From positions 218,037 to 282,036 of the forward strand of contig NZ_JBGCCT010000013.1 of NCBI RefSeq assembly GCF_041260665.1: DNA of 64,000 bases, read 5' to 3'. A model generated the notes under the pieces. That model was not told the DNA's origin. It saw nothing but the letters and a program-made list of their open reading frames with translations, and made no database searches. The stretch is from Catenulispora sp. GP43 (GTDB lineage Bacteria > Actinomycetota > Actinomycetes > Streptomycetales > Catenulisporaceae). Below are positions 24,039-32,036 of this stretch, one piece after another. The position numbers were made by a program, and so were the translations under genes. Numbering within the stretch: the first letter of the stretch is position 1; every line of letters begins with the position of its first letter.

Positions 24039-24068
24039 AGGATATCAGGGCAGGCATGCCGGACTCAA
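24039..24068 (-). promoter_or_regulatory. trpS promoter (TTGAGT, 18 bp, TATCCT)
   Basis: On the minus strand, TTGAGT (24068-24063) and TATCCT (24044-24039) are 18 bp apart. This is close to the housekeeping sigma consensus, with a start point expected at or near the leader GTG at 24032. The -35 overlaps the stop codon of the upstream GNAT gene. Confidence 0.65.
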
Positions 24069-24559
24069 TCGATGACCAGGCGGAAGGTCAGCAGCCCCTT
24101 CCCGGGCGCGTACTCCCAGTCGCGCTCCGGGGTCCGGGCGAAACCCAGGCGCGCGTACAGCCGCTGCGCCGCGGTCATCTGCGGCTTCGTCGACAACACC
24201 AGCGCCGGCCGCTTGTCCTGTCGGGTGCGCCGCACACAGTCCAGCACCAGCGCCGCCCCGACGCCCTGGCCGCGGGCCGAGCCGGCGGTGGCCAGCATCC
24301 TGATCTCGGCCTCCTGTCCGGCGGCGATGTCGGCGAACTCGCTGCCGGCGACCGTGTACACCGCGGCGCCGACCAGCGTCCCGGCCTCGTCCAGGGCTAT
24401 CAGCTGCCAGGCGCCGTCGGCGGCGTGCCGGGCCGCCGCGTCGGCCAGACGCGGCAGGTAGGTCGGCTCGGCCAAAGACTCGTCCCGGTACACGGCGGCG
24501 GTCAGCTCGCCGGCGGCGGCCAACTCGGCCGGAAGGGCTTCGCGAATGGTGATCTGCAC
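24065..24559 (-). CDS. GNAT-family N-acetyltransferase
   Basis: 164 residues, full GNAT length. The acetyl-CoA pyrophosphate loop reads ARGQGVGAALV (R/Q-x-x-G-x-G/A), preceded by the strand EIRMLATA and followed by the C-terminal YARLGFART motif. It would transfer acetyl from acetyl-CoA to an amine of an unknown small molecule or protein. It is encoded just upstream of trpS on the same strand, but the trpS promoter starts at its stop codon, so co-regulation is uncertain. Confidence 0.88.
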   Translation of the reverse strand: MQITIREALPAELAAAGELTAAVYRDESLAEPTYLPRLADAAARHAADGAWQLIALDEAGTLVGAAVYTVAGSEFADIAAGQEAEIRMLATAGSARGQGVGAALVLDCVRRTRQDKRPALVLSTKPQMTAAQRLYARLGFARTPERDWEYAPGKGLLTFRLVID

Positions 24560-24729
24560 AGCGGTTGATTCTGCCCGAGGCCCGCCGGGTCAGGCCCGCC
24601 GCGGTCGCGGTGCGGACGCCGGGGGCGGTGTGGCGCCACCGGCGCGCGCCGATGGTGCGGTGCGGGCGTGAAGTGTGCGGTGGGAGTGTGACAGTACGGC
24701 CACGATCAGGTGATCCGGGAGTGTGTGCA

Positions 24730-24758
24730 CCGTCACAGCGCCCCCGGATGGTCCTATG
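24730..24758 (+). promoter_or_regulatory. Putative promoter of the GGDEF-EAL gene
   Basis: GTCACA (24730-24735) and TATGAT (24753-24758) are 17 bp apart, about 60 bases upstream of the start codon. The -10 is close to consensus and the -35 matches four of six positions. Confidence 0.4.
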
Positions 24759-24817
24759 ATCGCGCTCGGTAGTCGTTCGGATGCCGCGCAGGCGGCAATG
24801 CGGGTCAGGCCAATCAG

Positions 24818-26428
24818 ATGTCCTGGTCCGCGATGGAGGTGGTCGCGGTGTCGGGTCAGAATTCGTCCACGGCGCACGCGCAGGCGGCCGGGTCCCGGTC
24901 GGCGGCGCCGTGGTCGGACGAGCTCACGGGGCTGCCGAACCGGGCGATGCTGGGCCGGTGGCTGGAGGCGCGCACCGGGCCGCGGGCCCGGCCGGGGCAG
25001 CGGATCGGTTTGTGCAGCCTGGATTTGGACGGGTTCCGGCAGATCAACGCCCTGTTGGGGTTCGGTGCCGGGGACCGGTTCCTGGCGGCGGTGGCGACCC
25101 GGCTGCGGTCGGTGCTGGAGCCGGGCGGGCATCTGCTGGCGCGGACCGGCGGGGACGAGTTCGCGGTGCTGGTCGATTACAAGGACCACAGCTACACGGA
25201 CCACAACGTCGCCGCGGGTGCCGGGAACAGCAACGGGGCCGGGGCCGGCAACGGTAATGGGGGTGGCGTGGCCGGGGCGGCTGCGGCTGCTGCGGCGTTG
25301 GCCGAGTCGGTGCTGCCGCAGGGTGCTGAGGGGCCGCCGCGGCGCGGCTCGGCGGGCCGGCCTATGGTGGAGCGGGTCGCCGAGCGGGTGCTGTCGGCGC
25401 TGCGGGACCCTTTGCGGGTGGACGGCCGGGATCTGACGGTGACGGCGTCGATCGGCGCGGTCGAGGCGCTGGCCGCGGCCTCGGCGCCGGAGGATCTGCT
25501 GCGGGCGGCGGATCTGGCGCTGTACTGGGCCAAGGGTGAGGGCCGGGACCGGTGGACGCTGTTCGACGCCGAGCGTGCCGGGGCTGACGTGGCCCGGTAC
25601 CGGCTGGCGGCGGACCTGCCGGCGGCGGTGGAGTCCGGGCAGTTCTACTGCGAGTACCAGCCGATCGTGTCCCTCGCCGACGGCGCGGTGACCGGGGTGG
25701 AGGCGCTGGTGCGGTGGCGGCATCCCCGGTTCGGGATCGTGCCGCCGGACCGGTTCATCTCGCTGGCCGAGGACTCCGGGCTGATCGTGGAGCTGGGGCG
25801 GCGGATCCTTTCCGAGGCGTGCCAGGCGGCGGCGACATGGCCGGACGCGCCGGGGCAGCCGGCGCCGCCGGTGTCGGTGAACGTGGCGGTGCGGCAGTGC
25901 CGGGACCCCAGGCTGATGGGGCACGTGCTGTCGGCGCTGGCCGAGTCCGGGCTGGCGCCGCAGCGGCTGCGCCTGGAGATCACCGAGTCGGCGCTGCTGC
26001 CCGGTGACGACGCGGCGCAGGCGACGCTGCGGGCGCTGGCCGACAAGGGCGTGGCCATCGCGGTCGACGACTTCGGCACCGGCTACTCGAACCTGTCGCA
26101 CCTGCGGCGGCTGCCGGTGCACATCCTGAAGATCGACGGCACGTTCGTGGCCGGCCTGGCCTCGGGCATGGGTGGCGGGACCGGGGCGGCCGCGGGGCCC
26201 GGGAGCATGGGCCCATGCGGTGCCGACGAGCAGATCATCGCCACGGTGACGGCGCTCGGGCACGCGCTCGGGCTGACGGTCACCGCCGAGGGTGTGGAGA
26301 CCGCCGGGCAGCTGGAGACGGTGCGGCGGCTCGGTGTCGACACCGGGCAGGGCTGGCTGTTCTCCCGGGCGCTGCCGGCCGCCGGGATCAGGGACTTGTT
26401 GGCCCGCGGCGCGCCGCTGGCCGCCTGA
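24818..26428 (+). CDS. Cyclic-di-GMP turnover protein with GGDEF and EAL domains
   Basis: 536 residues. The GGDEF domain (about 32-250) keeps RTGGDEF at 109-115. A Gly/Asn/Ala-rich insertion of about 45 residues sits right after it. The EAL domain (about 265-530) keeps EALVRW (295-300), N-V-A-V-R-Q, ITESALL, DDFGTGYSNLSHLRRLPVHI, the Lys in LKIDGTFV, and AEGVET, so both activities look possible. There is no transmembrane or PAS-type input domain, so control must come from partners or expression. C-di-GMP controls development in Streptomyces through BldD. The ATG at 24818 is followed by a second at 24833. Confidence 0.93.
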   Translation: MSWSAMEVVAVSGQNSSTAHAQAAGSRSAAPWSDELTGLPNRAMLGRWLEARTGPRARPGQRIGLCSLDLDGFRQINALLGFGAGDRFLAAVATRLRSVLEPGGHLLARTGGDEFAVLVDYKDHSYTDHNVAAGAGNSNGAGAGNGNGGGVAGAAAAAAALAESVLPQGAEGPPRRGSAGRPMVERVAERVLSALRDPLRVDGRDLTVTASIGAVEALAAASAPEDLLRAADLALYWAKGEGRDRWTLFDAERAGADVARYRLAADLPAAVESGQFYCEYQPIVSLADGAVTGVEALVRWRHPRFGIVPPDRFISLAEDSGLIVELGRRILSEACQAAATWPDAPGQPAPPVSVNVAVRQCRDPRLMGHVLSALAESGLAPQRLRLEITESALLPGDDAAQATLRALADKGVAIAVDDFGTGYSNLSHLRRLPVHILKIDGTFVAGLASGMGGGTGAAAGPGSMGPCGADEQIIATVTALGHALGLTVTAEGVETAGQLETVRRLGVDTGQGWLFSRALPAAGIRDLLARGAPLAA

Positions 26429-26568
26429 GCAGGGCCGCGACCTGCCCCGCGAGGAGCGGACTTCGGGCTGGCATGCGGGGGAACTGGAGAGGACTTCCTT
26501 GCACTCTGAGGGCTGATCCTCCCGTACCCCACTGGCACCGGGGGTTTCGGTGCGGTGTGATGGGTGTG

Positions 26569-26585
26569 CCGGCTCACCGAGCCGG
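26569..26585. terminator. Short hairpin after the GGDEF-EAL gene
   Basis: CCGGCTC and GAGCCGG arms with an ACC loop lie in the 274-base gap between the GGDEF-EAL and MOSC genes. It is a weak terminator candidate. Nothing else is recognisable in the gap. Confidence 0.35.
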
Positions 26586-26702
26586 ACCGTGTTGGACAAG
26601 CTCCCCCAGCGACACCGACACTCGGGCGGGCCGCGACCTTCGGACCAGGGTCACGGCCCGTCCGGCTTTCTGTGCGCCGCCGGCGGGTCCGGTGGCCTTG
26701 GC

Positions 26703-27452
26703 ATGATGGCCGTCATGGCTTCTGGACCTTTCGAAGTGGTCGGCACCCTGGCCCGGCTGTGGCGCTATCCGGTGAAATCGATGCTCGGCGAGCAGCTCAC
26801 CGACGCCCCGGTCGAGCGGCGCGGCCTGGTCGGGGACCGGCGGTTCGCGGTCTGGGACGCCGAGGGCAAGTTCGGATCGTGCAAGAACTCCCGCCGGTTC
26901 CGGCGCATGGACGGGCTGTTGGACTTCCGTGGCGGCTCGGACGACGGTGCGGCGGCGTACCTTGTGGCCCCGGACGGCGCGCGCCACGCCGTGCCCTCGC
27001 CGGGCGCTGACGCCGCGGTGCGGGCGCATCTGCGGCGCGAGGACGTGCGGATCATGGCCGAGGCCGAGGTCGCGCACCACGACGCCGCGCCGCTGCACCT
27101 GCTGTCGGCGGCGAGCCTGGACTGGTACGCCCACGCCCTGGACGGCGTGCCCGCCGACGAGCGCCGGCTGCGCCCGAACCTGCTGGTGGACCTGCCGGGG
27201 CTGCCGGCGTTCGCCGAGGACGGGTGGGAGGGCCGGCAGGTGCGGATCGGGGCCGGGGCGGACGCGGTGCTGGCGCGGTGGATGAAGCAGACCGAGCGGT
27301 GCCGCACGCTGACCGTGGAGCAGGACGGCCTGCCGCGCGCTGCGCAGGGGCTGAAGGTGCTGGCCGGGCGCGGTCTGAACCTGGGGGTGTATCTGGAGGT
27401 GCTGGAAGGCGGGCGGTTGCGGGTCGGGGATCCGGTGGCGCTGTCGGTGTAG
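26703..27452 (+). CDS. MOSC-domain protein with beta-barrel N-terminal domain
   Basis: 249 residues from the first of three close ATG codons (26703, 26706, 26715); none has a strong binding site. The N-terminal domain reads LWRYPVKSMLGEQL and G-L-V-G-D-R-R-F-A, typical of MOSC_N proteins. The MOSC core has R-L-R-P-N-L-L-V-D and the conserved Cys in QTERCRTLTV. MOSC proteins bind molybdenum cofactor and transfer sulfur or reduce N-hydroxylated compounds (mARC, YcbX). No other molybdenum gene is nearby. Confidence 0.88.
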   Translation: MMAVMASGPFEVVGTLARLWRYPVKSMLGEQLTDAPVERRGLVGDRRFAVWDAEGKFGSCKNSRRFRRMDGLLDFRGGSDDGAAAYLVAPDGARHAVPSPGADAAVRAHLRREDVRIMAEAEVAHHDAAPLHLLSAASLDWYAHALDGVPADERRLRPNLLVDLPGLPAFAEDGWEGRQVRIGAGADAVLARWMKQTERCRTLTVEQDGLPRAAQGLKVLAGRGLNLGVYLEVLEGGRLRVGDPVALSV

Positions 27453-27541
27453 GTGATGTGGGCGGCGTAGGTGATGTCGGCGATGTCGGCGTCGGTGTTG
27501 CCGGTGTGGGGCCCGGCATGGAGCACCGGGCCGTGGCGGGG

Positions 27542-27991
27542 TCAGCCGCGCGGTGTCACCAGCGCCCGCTGCCCGGCCTCGGCGACGACGCGCGCCGCGG
27601 TCTGCTGCGGGGTCAGCCCGGAGGTGTCGAACCACCAGCCGGCATCGCCGAGTTCCCGTTTCATCGCCGCTTCCAGGTCGTCGTAGCCGTCGAAGAAGAA
27701 CTGCTGCTCGGGGATGATCCAGTCGATCAGGGGTGTGAAGCCGGCGTCGGCGAAGTTGGCAGCCAGCGAGCACAGGTTGCGGTTGCACAGGTCCACCTGG
27801 CGGGCGGCTTCGTCGGCCGGTTCGCCCAGCGCCCAGACCCGGCCGTTGACCACCAGGCGGTTCGCGACGTCGCCGTCCATGCGGGCCGAGCGTGGGATCA
27901 GTTCGGCGGCCAGCTGTGTCACCGTGGACTTTCCGGCGCCGGGCATGCCGGTCACGATCATGCACGGCGGGGTGGTCTGCTCGGAGGTCAC
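27542..27991 (-). CDS. Small P-loop kinase/phosphotransferase-like protein
   Basis: 149 residues from GTG 27991; ATG 27961, three codons before the P-loop strand, is equally plausible. Walker A is GMPGAGKS in IVTGMPGAGKST. A Val/Asn-rich segment and EPADEAARQVDLCNRNLCSL follow. Members of this actinomycete family are annotated as AAA or Zeta-like phosphotransferases without known substrate. Its 5' end lies close to the CaiB-type gene that precedes it on the same strand. Confidence 0.75.
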   Translation of the reverse strand: MTSEQTTPPCMIVTGMPGAGKSTVTQLAAELIPRSARMDGDVANRLVVNGRVWALGEPADEAARQVDLCNRNLCSLAANFADAGFTPLIDWIIPEQQFFFDGYDDLEAAMKRELGDAGWWFDTSGLTPQQTAARVVAEAGQRALVTPRG

Positions 27992-28052
27992 GGGCGTGAT
28001 CGTGCCGGGCGGCCACAGGGGTCGCAAGGCGTTTTCTGGGCGCTCTGAGGCC

Positions 28053-29261
28053 TCAGAGCCCGAACTCGGCGCGGATCGCCTCGCCGTGCTCGTCCAGCTC
28101 CGGCGCGGCCGGCCGCACCACCGGGTCCGGGTAGCCGGCCATCTTCACCACCTGGCCGGGTAGCTCCAGTCCGCCGGCGGTGATGCGCATCCGCCGGGCT
28201 TCGGTCTGGGCGTCGGTCATCGCCTGGCCGATGTCGTTCACCGGGGCGCAGGGCACCTTCGCCGCTTCCAGGCGGTCCAGCCAGTTCGCGCAGGTGTCGG
28301 CGGCCAGGAGTTCCTCGATGAGGGCGGTCAGGACCAGGCGGTTGGCTGAGCGGGTCGCGTTTTGGGCGAAGTTCGGGTGCTCGGCCAGCTCCGGGGCGCC
28401 GATGGCTGCGGCGAAGGCCACGAACAGGGCGTCGTTGCCGACGCACACCACGATCTGGCCGTCGGCGGCGGTGAACGCGCCGAACGGGGCGATGTTCGGG
28501 TGGTGGGAGCCGATGCGGTGCGGGACGGTGCGGTCGGCCAGCCATGCGAGGGCGTTGCCTTCCAGGAACGACACTGTCGCGTCGAACATCGCGATGTCGA
28601 CGTGGGTGCCGCGGCCGTGGATGCCGCGGCCGACCAGTGCCGCCATCACCGCGCCGAAGGTGTAGACGCCGGCGGACAGGTCCGAGACCGAGGCCCCGGA
28701 CTTCACCGGCGGTCCGTCCGGCTCTCCGGTCACCGACATCAGGCCGCTGCGGGCCTGGATCACCGCGTCGTACGCGGGTTCGCCGGAGCGCGGGCCGGTC
28801 GCGCCGTAGCCGGACACCGAGGCGTACACCAGCCGCGGGTTGCGGGACCGCAGTGCCTCCGGGCCCAGGCCCAGGCGGTCCATCACGCCGGGCCGGAAGT
28901 TCTCCACCAGCACGTCGGCGCGCTCGGCCAGGGCCGCGACCTGCTCGGGGTGTTTCTTCAGGTCGACCGCGAGGGACTGCTTGCCGCGGTTGACGCGTGC
29001 GAAGTACATCGAGCGGCCGTCGGCGGCGAAGGGGCCGTAGCGGCGGGAGTCGTCGCCGGTCGCCGGATGCTCGACCTTGATCACCCGGGCTCCCAGGTCC
29101 GCCATGATCATGGTGGCGAAGGGGCCGGCCAGCACCCGGGTCAGGTCGATGACGAGCAGCCCGGACAGCGGTCCGGCCGTGGACGGGTCGCCGTCTTGGC
29201 GGGCGTCCGGGCCGTCGGCGGGGGAGTCGGGGCTGGCGGCGTCGGGGTGCACGGCGGTCAT
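28053..29261 (-). CDS. CaiB/BaiF-family (class III) CoA-transferase
   Basis: 402 residues. After a Pro/Asp/Ala-rich 30-residue leader, the core reads GLLVIDLTRVLAGPFATMIM and DLGARVIKVEHP, the CoA-binding region of this family. The catalytic Asp is probably residue 165 in EPAYDAVIQA, aligned with Asp169 of formyl-CoA transferase; VENFRPGVMDRLG and the G-A-F-T-A-A-D-G-Q stretch are also typical. The enzyme moves CoA between carboxylic acids through an aspartyl-CoA thioester. The acceptor is unknown and no linked dehydrogenase or hydratase gene adjoins. Confidence 0.93.
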   Translation of the reverse strand: MTAVHPDAASPDSPADGPDARQDGDPSTAGPLSGLLVIDLTRVLAGPFATMIMADLGARVIKVEHPATGDDSRRYGPFAADGRSMYFARVNRGKQSLAVDLKKHPEQVAALAERADVLVENFRPGVMDRLGLGPEALRSRNPRLVYASVSGYGATGPRSGEPAYDAVIQARSGLMSVTGEPDGPPVKSGASVSDLSAGVYTFGAVMAALVGRGIHGRGTHVDIAMFDATVSFLEGNALAWLADRTVPHRIGSHHPNIAPFGAFTAADGQIVVCVGNDALFVAFAAAIGAPELAEHPNFAQNATRSANRLVLTALIEELLAADTCANWLDRLEAAKVPCAPVNDIGQAMTDAQTEARRMRITAGGLELPGQVVKMAGYPDPVVRPAAPELDEHGEAIRAEFGL

Positions 29262-29396
29262 GAACGATCAGCGTGGCATGCCGGGACCGGCGCGTCGATA
29301 TGACACGGCTATCGCGCCGCTCACAGCCTTCGGCAAAGGTTGCCGTACCGGGCGTACCGGGGTGCCGGCCGCGGCCCGTGATCGCTCACAGATCGC

Positions 29397-29852
29397 TCAC
29401 AGGGGAATGACACCGGCGGCGATCAGCACCCCCAGGAGCACCGCGGCGCCGCAGGCCAGGCAGTAGCGCAGGCTCTCCGCCAGTTTGGTCTCGACGGCCT
29501 TGGCGGCGACCGTCGCCGTGCCCTTCGGGTCGGCGGGGTCGTAGTGCACGGGGAAGTACGCGCCGCGCGCGACGCCGGCGGCCGGCTTGAGCCTCTCCTT
29601 GAACACCACCGGCGTGCCGCCGGCGTCGGTGAAGGAGATCATGAGCCGCTGGATGGGGGTGCCCGGGTTCGCCGCTTTCCCTTCCCGCTCCGGTGTGGAG
29701 CCGAGGTAGTCGGTCACGATCGCCGTGACGGTCCCCTCGGCGAACGCCCCGGTGCGAAGCGCACGCCGGCGTCCGAGCAGTTCGCGGCGGCCGCGGAGCA
29801 GCATGGCGCCGAACGCGCCGCCGCCGATGATGAGCACAATTCCCAGGACCAT
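29397..29852 (-). CDS. DUF3592-type membrane protein
   Basis: 151 residues. An N-terminal transmembrane helix (MVLGIVLIIGGGAFGAMLL) and a C-terminal one (AACGAAVLLGV-type, ending IAAGVIPL) bracket a small beta domain. That domain has the DUF3592 pattern A-x-G-T-V-T, then a central strand and V-H-Y-D-P-A-D-P. The function is unknown. The upstream 90 bases contain two inverted repeats that may carry the promoter or operator. Confidence 0.78.
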   Translation of the reverse strand: MVLGIVLIIGGGAFGAMLLRGRRELLGRRRALRTGAFAEGTVTAIVTDYLGSTPEREGKAANPGTPIQRLMISFTDAGGTPVVFKERLKPAAGVARGAYFPVHYDPADPKGTATVAAKAVETKLAESLRYCLACGAAVLLGVLIAAGVIPL

Positions 29853-29866
29853 CGCACTGCCCCTGC

Positions 29867-29926
29867 CATCTCAGAACCCTTTCACAGCTGAGATGAAGGT
29901 ATCAGAGCTGAAATCCATATCAGCTC
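29867..29926. promoter_or_regulatory. Two inverted repeats upstream of the DUF3592 gene
   Basis: CATCTCAG (29867-29874) pairs with CTGAGATG (29888-29895), and GAGCTGA (29905-29911) pairs with TCAGCTC (29920-29926). TATCAG occurs twice in the block. The region is AT-richer than its surroundings and lies between the NRDE gene end and the DUF3592 start, so it may be an operator, a terminator or both. Confidence 0.5.
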
Positions 29927-29945
29927 ATACCGTTGAGAAGGTGCC

Positions 29946-30710
29946 TCAGTCCTCGACCACAGCCGTCCACGCCCCCGCGTCCCCCGGCGCCCCGCTGAAG
30001 TCGTACCGCACTCCGCCGGCACGCAGCCCCACCAGCGTCACCGACGTCGTGCCCCAGGTCCGCTCGCCCAGCTCCCGCCGCACCAGCAGCGCCCGGTCAT
30101 CCAACGGATCCACCCCGCCGCCCTCCAGCAGCGGCAGCCACGGCCCCCACGCCTTGTCCGTCGCCACCTGCGGCACCGGCCTCGGCCGTGGCGCGGCCAG
30201 CAGCCGAGGCCGGAAGAACCCCAGCCGCGCCGCCATCGCCTCCGTCCCCGGGCCTTCCGTCGGGTCCGAGCCCTCCAGGCCGCTGTTCACCACCACGTGC
30301 AGCCCCGGCGTCAGCTCGTGCCGCTCGTGGCGCTCGCCGTTCCAGCTCAGCAGGAACACCCGGGTCAGGGTCGCACAGACGAGATGGAACGGGTCGTAGC
30401 GGACGAAGTCCAGATCGTCGACGGAGCCGGTCGCGGCGAACCGCAGCGGCAGCTCCCCGCGCGAGAGCCGCCCCGACTCCGGAGCCAGCGGCCCCCGGCC
30501 GTTCAGCACACACGCCGCCCGCGGCACCCGCGGATCCACCGCCAGCCACGTCCCGGACGCCAGCAGATCCTGCCCGCCGATCAGATCCGGGTACTCCGGC
30601 CAGTGCCGGCCCGGCGGGATCCACGGCCGGTCGTGGAACTCATCGCGCACGCCGGCCAACAGAACCGGGTACTCCGAGGCGGGCTCGACACTCACGATCG
30701 CGGTGCACAC
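29946..30710 (-). CDS. NRDE-family (TANGO2-like) protein
   Basis: 254 residues starting at GTG 30710, giving the N-terminus (M)CTAIVSVEP; the Cys at position 2 is conserved in this family. The family signature appears as L-A-G-V-R-D-E-F followed by RPWIPPGRHWPEYPDLIGG-type sequence, G-G-x-D, G-T-W-L-A-V and LNGRGPL. AGGAGG abuts the start codon, which is unusually tight, so a nearby start is possible. Eukaryotic TANGO2 is linked to lipid, CoA or heme handling; no bacterial role is settled. DUF3592 follows on the same strand. Confidence 0.85.
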   Translation of the reverse strand: MCTAIVSVEPASEYPVLLAGVRDEFHDRPWIPPGRHWPEYPDLIGGQDLLASGTWLAVDPRVPRAACVLNGRGPLAPESGRLSRGELPLRFAATGSVDDLDFVRYDPFHLVCATLTRVFLLSWNGERHERHELTPGLHVVVNSGLEGSDPTEGPGTEAMAARLGFFRPRLLAAPRPRPVPQVATDKAWGPWLPLLEGGGVDPLDDRALLVRRELGERTWGTTSVTLVGLRAGGVRYDFSGAPGDAGAWTAVVED

Positions 30711-30915
30711 CCTCCTATCACAGCAGCCTGCGCCGACCAGGGCGAACCCGGGTCCGGCCGCGGCCCGGCCAACTGCGCCGATCACGCTGAGCCACCAGAG
30801 CGGGAACCGTGTGTGGTTTCCCATCTGAGCGGGTATCGGCGCTGCACAAGAGGTCCGCGAACGTCCGGTGAACATGCGCCGGACCAGCGGGGTGCAAGAA
30901 GAAGCGGGAGCCGCG

Positions 30916-31389
30916 ATGACGCAGGAATCCGTGCCTGTAGGCCGCCGGGCCGACACTGCCGGCGACCGGGCGGACGCGCGCATCCACACCGCCCCGCAGC
31001 CGCTGCGCGCCACCCGCCCCACCTCCACCATGATCAGCTGGGGCGCCGTGGGCCTGGGCTACTCCCTCATCGCCGGCGGCTTCGCCCGCCTGACCATCCC
31101 CGCCGAACTCGCCACCCTGCTGCCCGGCGCCGCCCTGGTCTGGTACGCGCTGCGCCCCACCACCGCGCACTTCCCCGCGCCGGCCCCGCTCGAGCGCCGC
31201 AGCACCGCCCCCTGGATCGTGATCGCGGTCGCCTTCGGCATCTGGGAGCTGTACGCGGCCGCCCGCGGCTCCACCCACGCCCACCCGACCCTGTCGATCC
31301 TGCTGGGCCCGCTGATCGACCCGCCGCCGGCGCGCGCCGCCGGTTACGCGGTGTGGCTGCTGGCCGGGGTGTGGGTGGTGCGCCGATGA
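30916..31389 (+). CDS. Small membrane protein, function unknown
   Basis: 157 residues from the ATG at 30916, which has GGGAG at good spacing. A 45-residue polar N-terminus is followed by four hydrophobic segments (for example ISWGAVGLGYSLIAGGFARL and AGYAVWLLAGVWVV). The stop codon overlaps the start of the next gene as ATGA, so the two small membrane proteins are coupled and may form a complex. No family is recognised. Confidence 0.7.
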   Translation: MTQESVPVGRRADTAGDRADARIHTAPQPLRATRPTSTMISWGAVGLGYSLIAGGFARLTIPAELATLLPGAALVWYALRPTTAHFPAPAPLERRSTAPWIVIAVAFGIWELYAAARGSTHAHPTLSILLGPLIDPPPARAAGYAVWLLAGVWVVRR

Positions 31390-31589
31390 GTCCGCGTGCC
31401 ATCACCATCGCCGGGTATGTCGTGATCGGCGTGGCCGCGGTGCTGGTGGAGCTGCTCGCCCGCCGTCCGCACAGCCGGGTCCCCCGATTGTCGCAGCTGG
31501 TCAGCCGGGTCATGCACGAGAAGTGGGGGCGGGTGGGCATGCTGTTGGTGTGGTGGTGGCTCGGCTTCCACTTCCTGTCCCGTTCCTGA
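31386..31589 (+). CDS. 67-residue membrane protein (DUF6186-like)
   Basis: Starts at the ATG in the ATGA overlap with the preceding gene. It has an N-terminal helix (ITIAGYVVIGVAAVLVELLA), a basic loop ending in R-V-M-H-E-K-W-G-R-V, and a C-terminal Trp-rich helix (GMLLVWWWLGFHFL). This layout occurs in a family of small actinobacterial proteins; the family name is from memory and not certain. The tight overlap implies joint function with the 157-residue membrane protein. Confidence 0.72.
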   Translation: MSPRAITIAGYVVIGVAAVLVELLARRPHSRVPRLSQLVSRVMHEKWGRVGMLLVWWWLGFHFLSRS

Positions 31590-31645
31590 ATGGTCCGGAA
31601 CGGTCCTGAACCGTTCCCGGCCACCGGCGCGCATCGGAGCACCTC

Positions 31646-32008
31646 GTGCGGATCCACCTGACCAACGTGTTCGTCGACGACCAGGCGAAGGCCGAGGCGT
31701 TCTACACCGGCAAGCTCGGGTTCCTGACCAAGGCCGACGTGCCGGTCGGCGCGGACCGCTGGCTCACCGTGGTGTCGCCGCAGGCGCCGGACGGGCCGCA
31801 GCTGCTGCTGGAACCGTCCAGCCACCCGGCGGTGAAGCCGTACAAGGAGGCCCTTTTCGCCGACGGCATCCCGGCGGCCAGCTTCGCTGTGGACGACGTC
31901 GGCGCCGAATACGAGCGCCTTAGCGGCCTGGGGGTGCGGTTCACGCAGGAGCCGACCGATGTGGGGCCGGTCATCACCGCGGTCCTCGACGACACCTGCG
32001 GGCCCTGA
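31646..32008 (+). CDS. VOC-family protein with C-terminal frameshift
   Basis: 120 residues ending in VLDDTCGP. Relatives normally continue DDTCGN-L-I-Q. In the shifted frame the DNA reads CTG ATC CAG CTC ATG CAG and on to TAG at 32040, encoding LIQLMQVKTED, so one base appears to be missing in the GGGCCC run near 32000-32005. The loss removes the final strand with its metal-ligand position. The start (VRIHLTNVFVDDQAKAEAFY) and A-S-F-A-V-D-D-V are typical VOC. It is either a true frameshift or a sequencing error. The shifted stop would interleave with the stop of the convergent M1 gene (CTAG). Confidence 0.78.
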   Translation: MRIHLTNVFVDDQAKAEAFYTGKLGFLTKADVPVGADRWLTVVSPQAPDGPQLLLEPSSHPAVKPYKEALFADGIPAASFAVDDVGAEYERLSGLGVRFTQEPTDVGPVITAVLDDTCGP

Positions 32009-32036
32009 TCCAGCTCATGCAGGTCAAGACCGAGGA

